The notes under the pieces are model-generated. The model was not told where the DNA came from, searched no databases, and saw nothing but the letters and a program-made list of their open reading frames with translations. Shown here piece after piece: positions 8,447 through 14,768 of a DNA stretch of 64,000 bases. Source of the DNA: Microbacterium sp. 8M (GTDB lineage: Bacteria > Actinomycetota > Actinomycetes > Actinomycetales > Microbacteriaceae); NCBI RefSeq assembly GCF_902506375.1, contig NZ_LR733284.1, positions 1,848,059-1,912,058 of the forward strand, in the 5' to 3' direction. The translations under genes were made by a program, and so were the position numbers. Every line of letters starts with the position of its first letter. Positions within the stretch are counted from its first letter, which is position 1.

Positions 8447-8517
8447 GGTGGTGTGGCCGAGAGGCTAGGCACCGGCCTGCAAAGCCGTTTACACGGGTTC
8501 GAATCCCGTCGCCACCT
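8447..8517 (+). tRNA. tRNA-Cys (anticodon GCA)
   Basis: A 71-nt cloverleaf has acceptor GGTGGTG/CGCCACC, the TGGCCGAG D-arm start typical of actinobacterial tRNA-Cys, anticodon loop CTGCAAA (anticodon GCA) and T-arm ACGGG/CCCGT with TTCGAAT. CCA is not encoded, unlike in the two upstream tRNAs. Confidence 0.95.
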
Positions 8518-8547
8518 CGCTTCTCCTCAACTGAATAGCCTGAACAG

Positions 8548-8619
8548 GCGCGATTGGCGCAGCGGTAGCGCGCTTCCCTGACACGGAAGAGGTCACTGGT
8601 TCGATCCCAGTATCGCGCA
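8548..8619 (+). tRNA. tRNA-Val (anticodon GAC); integration site of the downstream island
   Basis: A 72-nt cloverleaf has acceptor GCGCGAT/ATCGCGC, anticodon stem CTTCC/GGAAG around CTGACAC (anticodon GAC, reading GUC/GUU) and T-arm ACTGG/CCAGT. CCA is not encoded directly after the discriminator A. Its T-arm to 3' end (8597-8621) is repeated exactly at 14708-14732, marking it as the attachment-site tRNA of an integrated element. The tRNA itself stays intact. Confidence 0.96.
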
Positions 8620-8621
8620 CA
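8597..8621. repeat. Left 25-bp direct repeat of the island (attL-like)
   Basis: These 25 bases, covering the T-arm, acceptor 3' strand and two bases beyond tRNA-Val(GAC), are identical to 14708-14732. Identity stops on both sides (C versus A before, C versus A after), so it is a bounded duplication rather than a second tRNA gene. Confidence 0.85.
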
Positions 8622-8624
8622 CCA

Positions 8625-8652
8625 GAAAACCCCTGATCATTCGGGGGTTTTC
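8625..8652 (+). terminator. Rho-independent terminator after tRNA-Val(GAC)
   Basis: The stem GAAAACCCC/GGGGTTTTC (9 bp) encloses a 10-nt loop, with the T run inside the right arm. A similar but not identical terminator follows the right repeat at 14736-14764, as expected if one came with the element. Confidence 0.8.
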
Positions 8653-8825
8653 GTGCATTCGAGCGTGCGTCAGTCGCTACGCGTGGGCCCCACGTGGGCC
8701 ATATTTGCCCGTTTTCGTGACCCGATCGTGATCTGTCTGAGGGCGACGCCGGCACTGCTCATCGGCCTCTGGGGACGAGGACGTCACTGGGGAATGCCGC
8801 TGACGCTTCCGAGCGCTATCCAGCG

Positions 8826-8993
8826 ATGACACTGCCCGCTCCGCGGCGTCTGGATGCTGCGGGAAAGCGGATCGAATGGCTTATGGATTCAGGTATTGAT
8901 GGATACCAGTCCGGAGCTTCTGCGCTCATGGGGCCCGGCGCTCGGCGCGGGCGACTGCGGTCGGTGTGTCCGACTCCACCTGCGAGGATGTGA
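8826..8993 (+). CDS. Possible 55-residue protein in the island
   Basis: A 55-codon frame from ATG at 8826 ends in a TGA that overlaps the GTG at 8990 just before the next gene. The middle part (AGKRIEWLMDSGIDGYQSGA) reads like real coding sequence, but the last 15 residues are Arg/Pro-rich and unconvincing, and no Shine-Dalgarno sequence is seen. It may be a degenerate remnant. The rest of 8653-8825 shows no plus-strand gene. Confidence 0.25.
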   Translation: MTLPAPRRLDAAGKRIEWLMDSGIDGYQSGASALMGPGARRGRLRSVCPTPPARM

Positions 8994-8995
8994 TT

Positions 8996-9232
8996 GTGAC
9001 CTTCCCCGAGCCCGCCTGCGCCCTCGGCTTTACCGAGCAACAGCTTGAGACGATTCTGGCCTCAGGTGTCACGGGGTATCGGCGCTGGGCTGCCGGCAAG
9101 ACCCGAGGGCGCTGCGTGGGTGCGCCGAGCTGCGATGCTGTGCACGGCGTGATCCGCTACGAGGACGACGTTCGTCGCTTTTGGCGTCGGCACGTGCACG
9201 AGGGCGGATTCGAGCCTTCGAACGCCGGTTGA
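8996..9232 (+). CDS. Small conserved actinobacterial protein (78 aa), function unknown
   Basis: The protein opens with TFPEPACALGFTEQQLETIL and has a C-terminal half containing two Cys (RCVGAPSCD), HGVIRYEDDV and an Arg/His-rich tail. I recall similar short proteins with a GFT-x-EQL start and a HGV-x-Y-x-DV-RF end in actinobacterial genomes and near mobile elements, with no assigned function. I prefer GTG at 8996 because GAGG lies 8 nt upstream; GTG at 8966 would add ten residues. A strong terminator follows 25 nt after the stop, so it is a separate transcription unit. Confidence 0.55.
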   Translation: MTFPEPACALGFTEQQLETILASGVTGYRRWAAGKTRGRCVGAPSCDAVHGVIRYEDDVRRFWRRHVHEGGFEPSNAG

Positions 9233-9257
9233 CCTCGATCACCGGGTCGGCTGCGAA

Positions 9258-9292
9258 GAACCCCGTGACCACTCGGTCACGGGGTTCCTTTG
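9258..9292 (+). terminator. Strong rho-independent terminator
   Basis: A perfect 13-bp stem (9258-9270 with 9275-9287) around the loop ACTC is followed by CTTTGTT. It separates the 78-residue protein gene from the TIR gene. Confidence 0.88.
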
Positions 9293-9370
9293 TTGAGCTG
9301 AGCCGCTGGCTCGCCAAGTAGCGCACAAACTGCCAGCCAGCCCTGGAGCAGCGATGTCGGTGGTCGCGCT

Positions 9371-9376
9371 TACTCT
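9371..9376 (+). promoter_or_regulatory. -10 box for the TIR gene
   Basis: TACTCT lies 29 nt upstream of the ATG at 9406. GAGAGG at about 9392 serves as ribosome binding site. No convincing -35 box is seen. Confidence 0.4.
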
Positions 9377-9405
9377 TCTTGACAAGGACATGAGAGGGCA
9401 TCGTC

Positions 9406-10161
9406 ATGGTGAGAAGCATCAACACTGCGCAGCTGCAGGCGAAGATGAGGGCGGCTCAGCAGAAACTGCAACGAGAGGTCGATCGCGTGAACCGGGAGAA
9501 CAAGCGGCGGGTCGACGCGTACAACCGCGAGGTGAACCGCGTCAATCAACATAATCAGCGGGTGAACCAACAGATCCGCCAGGCCAACGCGCACAATCAG
9601 CAGGTTGGCGCCCAGGCTGACCGCGCTGCTCGCGAGCTGAATCGCAAGCTCCGGTCGGCTACGACGAGCACGCGTGTTGTCTACACCCCGGCGGAGCAGG
9701 AGCTTACAGAACGCGTCCAGCATGAGCTCGCGGGGCGCGACGATCGCGAATGGGACATCTTCCTGAGCTACGCACGCATCGATGGCTCGGCCGTCGCGGC
9801 TGAACTGAAGGATGAGCTAGAGAGCCTTGGCGTCCGCGTTTGGTTCGACGAGGTCGCAATCATTCCCGGTCAGAGCCAGGCGCTGCAGATGGACAGGGGC
9901 CTACGCAAGGCCCGCGCCGGTGTGGTGCTCCTCACACCTGCCTACCTCACTGGTCGCTTCTGGACCGAGCGCGAGCTTGGGGTGCTTCTCGGAAAGTCGA
10001 CGCTGATCCCCGTGCTCAACGGAGTGACCTTCGCTGACGTTGCTGAGTACAGCGGCTTTCTTCCCGACCTCGCGGGCTTCGAGACCTCACGCGACTCGGT
10101 CGCCGTCATCGCGGAGAAGATCGCGGGTGCTGTCATGCCGGAATCAGAGCTTGCTGGTTGA
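9406..10161 (+). CDS. Coiled-coil plus TIR-domain protein, candidate defence effector
   Basis: This 251-residue protein has two parts. Residues 5-85 are highly charged, Gln/Asn/Arg-rich and almost free of Pro and Gly, with a recurring VN/HN heptad-like pattern, so a long coiled coil is likely. Residues 115-245 form a TIR domain: box 1 FLSYAR at 119-124, RVWFDE at 144-149, and FWTEREL at 185-191, where Glu190 matches the catalytic Glu of NAD-cleaving TIR enzymes. Bacterial TIR domains often degrade NAD+ or make cyclic ADP-ribose signals in anti-phage systems (Thoeris, TIR-STING, TIR-pAgo); whether this one does is inference. There is no signal peptide or membrane segment. It starts at ATG 9406 behind GAGAGG. 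It lies in the tRNA-Val island, 334 nt before the nuclease-like/NTPase gene. Confidence 0.85.
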   Translation: MVRSINTAQLQAKMRAAQQKLQREVDRVNRENKRRVDAYNREVNRVNQHNQRVNQQIRQANAHNQQVGAQADRAARELNRKLRSATTSTRVVYTPAEQELTERVQHELAGRDDREWDIFLSYARIDGSAVAAELKDELESLGVRVWFDEVAIIPGQSQALQMDRGLRKARAGVVLLTPAYLTGRFWTERELGVLLGKSTLIPVLNGVTFADVAEYSGFLPDLAGFETSRDSVAVIAEKIAGAVMPESELAG

Positions 10162-10495
10162 GCCGCGAAAGTACTTCAGATCGAGACACCAGTCGAGTCC
10201 GTGTGCACTCCAGCCTCTACACGGCCGCGCGCCAATCATCAGACTGACGTTGCTCGCCACGGCGTGGGTTCGACCCTTCGTCTTGCCGACGGTCCCACAG
10301 CGCACCGACTCCTCGCCGTCACCGGCACATGTCGCTCAGCGGGATCAGCTGCGCCCCGCCTGGCCGCGCACGATGGGCATGACGACGAGCCCAATTCTCC
10401 TACGATGCCGGCACCAGACAAATCAGCACGCCGCGGGTTGAGATCCTCAGCATGTGGAGTCGAAGGCTATACGGTGACTTCAGACAAGGAGCATC
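10162..10495. other. Intergenic region between TIR and NTPase genes
   Basis: These 334 nt hold no convincing gene; open frames here are short and extend into neighbouring genes out of frame. The only signals near the 3' end are TATACG at 10468-10473 as a possible -10 box and AAGGAG just before the ATG at 10496. The NTPase gene therefore probably has its own promoter rather than depending on the TIR gene. Confidence 0.5.
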
Positions 10496-12898
10496 ATGAC
10501 CGAATTCGAGCGTGGAGTCGAGGCTCTACGAGCGCTGGCTGCGAACCCGGTCGATGCGGCCATGAACGAAGCCACAACGCGCCGACATTTCATCGACGCA
10601 CTGCTACGCGATGTGCTCGGTTGGTCGTCTGATCAGGTCGTTTGCGAGGAGCATGTCGACGGTGACTATCTCGACTACACGCTCGGAGCGCCTCACGCAC
10701 GGGTGGTTCTCGAGGCGAAGCGAAGCGGATACACATTCGAAGTGCCTGCTGGGACCGCTAGTGGTCGGATCGCTCTCAGCTCTGTTCGCGATCATTCTGA
10801 AAAGAACCGCGCGGCGGTAGACCAGGTACTGCGCTACTGCCAGGAGCGCGGCGTGGGTCTCGCAGCGCTGTCCAACGGTCACCAACTGTTACTCTTCCTC
10901 GGGAGCCGCTCCGATGGGCTGAAGCCACGAGACGGAAAGGCTGTGTTCTACTCCAGCCTCGGCGACATGCTGGCTGGCGTAAACGAGCTTTGGGACTATC
11001 TGTCATTTGCAGGCGTCTCTCGCGGAGACCTCATGAGATCGCTTTCGACGCGTGCCACAACCGCTCCTCCACCTTCCCCACTGTCGAGTCGTATTACCTC
11101 ATACCCCGGTTTTCGCATCGGAAGTGAGATGGAAACAGATCTGCGAATCCTCGGAGATCTGTTCATCCAAGACGTTGTCCGCGAGGAAAGCATCACCGAC
11201 GAGTTCCTCATCGATTGTTACTGCTCGAGCGGAGCGCTATCGCAGTATGCGGTGGTAAGCAAAGAAATTCTGCGAACCCGCTACGAAGTACTTGATGCTG
11301 CGGTGAACACCGAATCAGCACGCGACCGACGCGGCCCAAACCCGAACCTGACAGATGGAGTCATTGCAGGAGCCATCGCCCGTCGTCCAATCGTTCTGGT
11401 TGGGGATGTCGGTGTGGGGAAGAGCATCTTCCTCAAGCACCTCTTCAGGGTCGACGTCAAGGACATTCTCGATCGCACGGTGGTGTTTTACGTCGACTTC
11501 CTGAAGCACTCGGGGCTCGTGGAGGACGTATCCGACTACATAGTCAGTGCAGTCGCGAGCGGTCTGCTCGAATCGCTAGACCTTGACATTCGTGAGCGGT
11601 CGTTCGTACGTGCTGTCTACAAGAGGGAGATTGCCGATTTCAAACAGGGCATCTACGGAGACCTGGAAGAAGCGAATCCCGATGTTTATGCACTCAAGCA
11701 GATAGAAATGCTCGAGCGTCACCTCGCCGACGCTCTTACGCACACTCAGCGCGCACTTGCTCATCTCCAAGCAACTCGCCGGATGAACTTCGTTGTCGTC
11801 CTCGACAATGTTGATCAGCATCAGCCCTCGTTCCAGGAGCAGATCTTCGTCGCTGGCCAATCCTTGGCTGACACCTGGCCGGTAGCTGTCTTCATCTCCC
11901 TTCGACCGGATACGTTTCACCAATCTCGACGGACGGGAGCGCTGGCGGCTTATCAGCCCCGAGTATTCACCGTCTCTCCTCCGCGCAGCGATCTCGTCAT
12001 CACGAAGCGCCTCGAGTTTGCCCGAAAAGAACTACTGCGGGCGGGACGGTTGCCTGGATTCCCCGCAGGACTCACGCTCGACTCCGATAGCCTAGTTGTC
12101 TACATCGACGTACTACTCGACGCGTTTTCGAGCAATGGTCCGCTCGTCGAGCTTGTTGACAATCTGAGTTCAGGTAACACTCGAAGAGCTCTGGACTTCG
12201 TCTCGACGTTCGTTGGTAGCGGCTACGTTCAGACGTCCCGCATCCTTGACGCTCAGCGAACCGGCCGGCCCTACGTTATTCCGCTACATGAGTTTGTGCG
12301 CGCAATCCTTTACGGCGACCACAAATATTATGACCCAAGCACCTCGCCCGTGCCGAACCTGTTCTCAGTATCAACCAACGACCCTCGAGAACACTTCCTG
12401 CTCCCCCTGATGCTCGCTTCCATTCAAGCGATGGGCGAGCGTGAGACCGGCGGGTTTGCAGACTTGAAATCTGTTACCCAGGAACTACAAACGCTCGGAT
12501 ACAGCCCCGACCAGACCGAATTTCACCTTGCTCGCGCGATCGATAGCTCACTGGTTGAGCTCAACGACCAAGGGGACGCTGGGACCCTAGTCAGGGTCAT
12601 GGCAGCAGGCGGATATCTGCACAAGAAGCTGGCCAGTAGCTTCCCCTACCTAGATGCGGTCGTGGTGGACACGCCAATCCTCGATCCCTCGGCGAGGGCG
12701 AATATCCGAGATGTGTTCGACATCGAGGACAGAATTGCGCGCACCGAGTCGTTCATGAACTACCTCTCCGAGTGCTGGCCTTTCGGCGATGATGCCCTGG
12801 CTTTTACATGGCCGACCATCGTTTCTGATTGGGGGCACGCAATGGAGAACGTTCGCCGGGGAGCAGCGCGTGCCGCGGAGCGAAGACAGCGTCGCTAG
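10496..12898 (+). CDS. PD-(D/E)xK-like nuclease domain fused to P-loop NTPase, candidate defence protein
   Basis: This is an 800-residue cytoplasmic protein. Residues 1-170 resemble the N-terminal nuclease-like domain of type I restriction HsdR subunits: a helix containing EATTRRHFIDALL, then Asp60, and Glu73-Ala-Lys75 in VVLEAKRSG, a PD-(D/E)xK pattern. A linker follows at about 185-205. A NTPase core has Walker A GDVGVGKS at 303-310, Walker B FVVVLDNVD at 432-440, SLRPDT at 468-473 (sensor-like) and GNTRRAL later, suggesting an AAA+/STAND-like ATPase. The last 250 residues are helical with no domain I recognise. No HsdM or HsdS gene is nearby, so this is not a standard restriction system. 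The start has AAGGAG upstream. Nuclease and sensing roles are inference. Confidence 0.75.
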   Translation: MTEFERGVEALRALAANPVDAAMNEATTRRHFIDALLRDVLGWSSDQVVCEEHVDGDYLDYTLGAPHARVVLEAKRSGYTFEVPAGTASGRIALSSVRDHSEKNRAAVDQVLRYCQERGVGLAALSNGHQLLLFLGSRSDGLKPRDGKAVFYSSLGDMLAGVNELWDYLSFAGVSRGDLMRSLSTRATTAPPPSPLSSRITSYPGFRIGSEMETDLRILGDLFIQDVVREESITDEFLIDCYCSSGALSQYAVVSKEILRTRYEVLDAAVNTESARDRRGPNPNLTDGVIAGAIARRPIVLVGDVGVGKSIFLKHLFRVDVKDILDRTVVFYVDFLKHSGLVEDVSDYIVSAVASGLLESLDLDIRERSFVRAVYKREIADFKQGIYGDLEEANPDVYALKQIEMLERHLADALTHTQRALAHLQATRRMNFVVVLDNVDQHQPSFQEQIFVAGQSLADTWPVAVFISLRPDTFHQSRRTGALAAYQPRVFTVSPPRSDLVITKRLEFARKELLRAGRLPGFPAGLTLDSDSLVVYIDVLLDAFSSNGPLVELVDNLSSGNTRRALDFVSTFVGSGYVQTSRILDAQRTGRPYVIPLHEFVRAILYGDHKYYDPSTSPVPNLFSVSTNDPREHFLLPLMLASIQAMGERETGGFADLKSVTQELQTLGYSPDQTEFHLARAIDSSLVELNDQGDAGTLVRVMAAGGYLHKKLASSFPYLDAVVVDTPILDPSARANIRDVFDIEDRIARTESFMNYLSECWPFGDDALAFTWPTIVSDWGHAMENVRRGAARAAERRQRR

Positions 12899-12902
12899 TC
12901 AC

Positions 12903-12925
12903 GAAGTGACACACGGCGTCACTTC
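12903..12925 (+). terminator. Hairpin after the NTPase gene
   Basis: An eight-bp stem GAAGTGAC/GTCACTTC with a 7-nt loop begins 5 nt after the stop codon. There is no T run, so termination strength is uncertain. Confidence 0.45.
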
Positions 12926-12959
12926 ATGACCCGCGTGTGCGATCGAAAGTCTGTCTGCC

Positions 12960-13170
12960 ATGACCACAGACCCGTTCGGCGACGAATCTCTCATCACAGC
13001 CATGGCACTTCAGGGGCTAACGGTTGGTCACTGGGTCGAGCTATCGCCGCAACATGCCGACACGGCATCACCGATGCGGTCCCGAACGATCAGCGCAGCC
13101 CCGTCGAATGGATCAACTATGCTCCGGAAGCCGTGCTTCTGACACACGGCCGCGATACGCGCCTCGCGCC
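12960..13170 (+). pseudogene. Possible frameshifted small gene in the island
   Basis: From ATG 12960 the first 30 codons read as plausible protein (DPFGDESLITAMALQGLTVG, then HWVELSPQ). The frame then loses protein-like character and stops at 13142. In another frame the following DNA reads AVPNDQRSPVEWINYAPEAV, again protein-like. A single frameshift near 13050-13070 would join the two. I recognise no family. The remainder of the 428-nt gap to 13326 shows nothing else. Confidence 0.25.
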
Positions 13171-13326
13171 GTCCTCACTCAGCTACGGATCCGGCTCGCA
13201 GTCGCCACCGCACGCGGAGCACGTGCGGCACCCATCGCTCGTGGTACGCGGGTGGAGAGACTGCCCGGACTTTTTATGTGCTCGTACTCCGCGTGGTCGA
13301 TGCTTGCCCCGATGTCCTCCGAGCAT

Positions 13327-14397
13327 CTAGGACTCGTCCGACGACTCAACCTTGGGCCTGCTCTTGTCGTCACCATCAGTTGCGTTCCCCTGCACAGATG
13401 TCTTCTTCGAGTGCGCCGCCGTGAACAGCCCGTCGGTCCACGGTGTCAAGTGCCCCTCCATGCGGTCGAGCGCCGCGTATCCCTCCCAGAGATGCAGGCC
13501 AAAGTGCGGGAACTTGTCGCCGTCGGCCTTCGCGAGCTCGTGGAGCACCTCAGTCAGCTCCTCGCGCTCAGGGCGTTCCTCGAATCTCGACATCGCGCGG
13601 TCGAGCAGGAAGCCCGCAGCGTACCGACGAGTCGGGAGGCTTTCGTGCGACGGATGAACATCCAGTTCGTCGTCGTGCTTCGGGAGGCGGATGTACATCT
13701 CCCGCCACAGCACCGCGAGAGGAGTGAAGTCCGGAGATCCCTCGATCGCGGTGTACATGCCGCGGCGGATGCGCCACCGCTTCCGATAGCTCGACCTCTG
13801 CGGCCTGTTGGTGCGGCCAGCGACACTCACGCGTCCTCGGATATCCACGTAGCCTTTCGGGGCCTTCTTCATGAGGCCCGGCACCGAGCTCCAGTAGTCG
13901 AGCAGAAAGGTGACGCGTGCATAGGGCTCGAGCCTTACGACTGTGTCGGTGATGGCCTCGTCCGGGCCGAACGTCCCGTCGGTCTCGAACATGCGCGGCA
14001 CTACCGTGTGGTTCTTCTTGCCGTGTCCGCTGAACTGGAGTCCCGGTGAGTAGATCGTGACGGCCGTGCGTCCAGGGTTCTCGACGACGAGCTGGGCAAG
14101 CTCCAACGCCTTCCCTCGACGAGTCACCTCTTCTGCCGGATGCTCGTTCTTCAACGCGTGCTTGCCGGATCGATTCGTTGCGATCATGTACTCCGGGTAC
14201 AGAATCGCGGTGTTGAGGTACACCTTCACGCGGCCACCGTCGAGGAAGTGTTTCGTCACCTGCCAGCACAGAGCGCTCAGAGCAATCAGGAAGCTCAGCA
14301 GCGAGACTCCAAACGCCCAAACAGCCAACGGGACGCCGAGGAACTCGGGGCCCGATGCCGTCGCAACCGGCAGGGGAGTGGGTGTCGCCGTGAGCAT
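13327..14397 (-). CDS. One-membrane-segment protein of unknown function in the island
   Basis: This 356-residue protein has a Pro/Thr-rich N-terminus and one clear membrane segment near residues 20-45 (VWAFGVSLLSFLIALSALC). A soluble domain of about 300 residues follows. The early part of that domain (VKVYLNTAILYPEYM, then AQLVVENPGRTAVTIYSPGL) suggests beta-sandwich strands, and the C-terminal part is helical and charged. I know no named family. ATG 14397 is preferred; GTG 14445 would add 16 residues. It is the only island gene on the minus strand and converges on the NTPase gene. A membrane sensor or effector role alongside the TIR and NTPase proteins is possible but unsupported. Confidence 0.6.
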   Translation of the reverse strand: MLTATPTPLPVATASGPEFLGVPLAVWAFGVSLLSFLIALSALCWQVTKHFLDGGRVKVYLNTAILYPEYMIATNRSGKHALKNEHPAEEVTRRGKALELAQLVVENPGRTAVTIYSPGLQFSGHGKKNHTVVPRMFETDGTFGPDEAITDTVVRLEPYARVTFLLDYWSSVPGLMKKAPKGYVDIRGRVSVAGRTNRPQRSSYRKRWRIRRGMYTAIEGSPDFTPLAVLWREMYIRLPKHDDELDVHPSHESLPTRRYAAGFLLDRAMSRFEERPEREELTEVLHELAKADGDKFPHFGLHLWEGYAALDRMEGHLTPWTDGLFTAAHSKKTSVQGNATDGDDKSRPKVESSDES

Positions 14398-14707
14398 CAC
14401 GGGAGTACGCCCGCATCCGAGATCACGCCAGGGACATCGAAGCACTCATGGTCCATGCTCACGACCCTAGCGACTATGTCCGACGTCATTCCCGACGCTG
14501 TTCAAACGTGTTGAATCCATACCTACGGATTGATCCACGGCGTATCCGTGAATACCTGAGGATACGAATTTCCGTGGGCCCTGCGTGGGACTGTGATCGG
14601 GAGTTCATTCCACTTCTTGACGATTCTTGCGCCGCTCGAAAATCGTATGATGCTTAGAAGACACTGGCGTCGCCGTATTCACGCCTATCCCGAATAGGCA
14701 AAGTTCA
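14398..14707. other. Right end of the island, no gene seen
   Basis: These 310 nt, upstream of the minus-strand membrane protein gene, contain several A/T-rich words and only short open frames. Nothing that looks like an integrase gene or its control region is present. The region ends at the right 25-bp repeat. Confidence 0.5.
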
Positions 14708-14732
14708 TGGTTCGATCCCAGTATCGCGCACA
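14708..14732. repeat. Right 25-bp direct repeat of the island (attR-like)
   Basis: An exact copy of 8597-8621, the tRNA-Val(GAC) T-arm and 3' end. There is no D-arm or anticodon arm before it, so it is not a functional tRNA gene. Confidence 0.85.
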
Positions 14733-14735
14733 AGA

Positions 14736-14764
14736 GAAACCCCCGGTCACCCCGGGGGTTTTGT
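14736..14764 (+). terminator. Rho-independent terminator beyond the right repeat
   Basis: A ten-bp stem AAACCCCCGG/CCGGGGGTTT with loop TCACC is followed by T. It sits 3 nt after the att-like repeat, matching the position of the terminator after the intact tRNA. It can also terminate the minus-strand kinase gene that ends at 14769. Confidence 0.8.
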
Positions 14765-14768
14765 GGTT

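Larger units (their letters stand above)
8597..14732. mobile_element. Integrated genomic island at tRNA-Val(GAC), about 6.1 kb, no integrase seen
   Basis: The segment is bounded by identical 25-bp repeats of the tRNA 3' end. It is visibly richer in A/T than its neighbours and uses codons such as AAA, AGA, TTT and ATA that are rare nearby. It holds a small conserved protein gene, a TIR-domain gene, a large nuclease-like/NTPase gene, a possibly frameshifted small gene and a minus-strand membrane protein gene. No complete tyrosine or serine recombinase, relaxase or phage structural gene is visible, so it is probably a trapped or trans-mobilised cargo element. The cargo resembles anti-phage defence genes; that function is inference. 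Confidence 0.78.

Noticed and set aside
7918..8755. Minus-strand frames crossing the tRNA cluster (with DxTRTRDP- or GIEPVTSSV-like strings)
   Set aside because: These are the well known translations of tRNA T-arms and are not genes; only the part beyond 8640 is kept as a weak integrase-vestige idea.
10040..10632. Overlapping plus-strand frames in the TIR-NTPase spacer
   Set aside because: They start inside the TIR gene or run into the NTPase gene in other frames, with Arg/Ser/Pro-rich noise and no ribosome site.
10496..12898. Type I restriction-modification HsdR subunit
   Set aside because: No DEAD-box translocase motifs as in HsdR, and no HsdM or HsdS gene nearby; only the N-terminal nuclease-like part is similar.
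13024..14049. A 341-codon plus-strand frame opposite the island membrane protein
   Set aside because: No protein-like segments. The minus-strand frame has a clear membrane helix and balanced composition.
14708..14732. A fifth tRNA gene
   Set aside because: Only the T-arm and acceptor 3' strand are present; no D-arm or anticodon arm precedes it.
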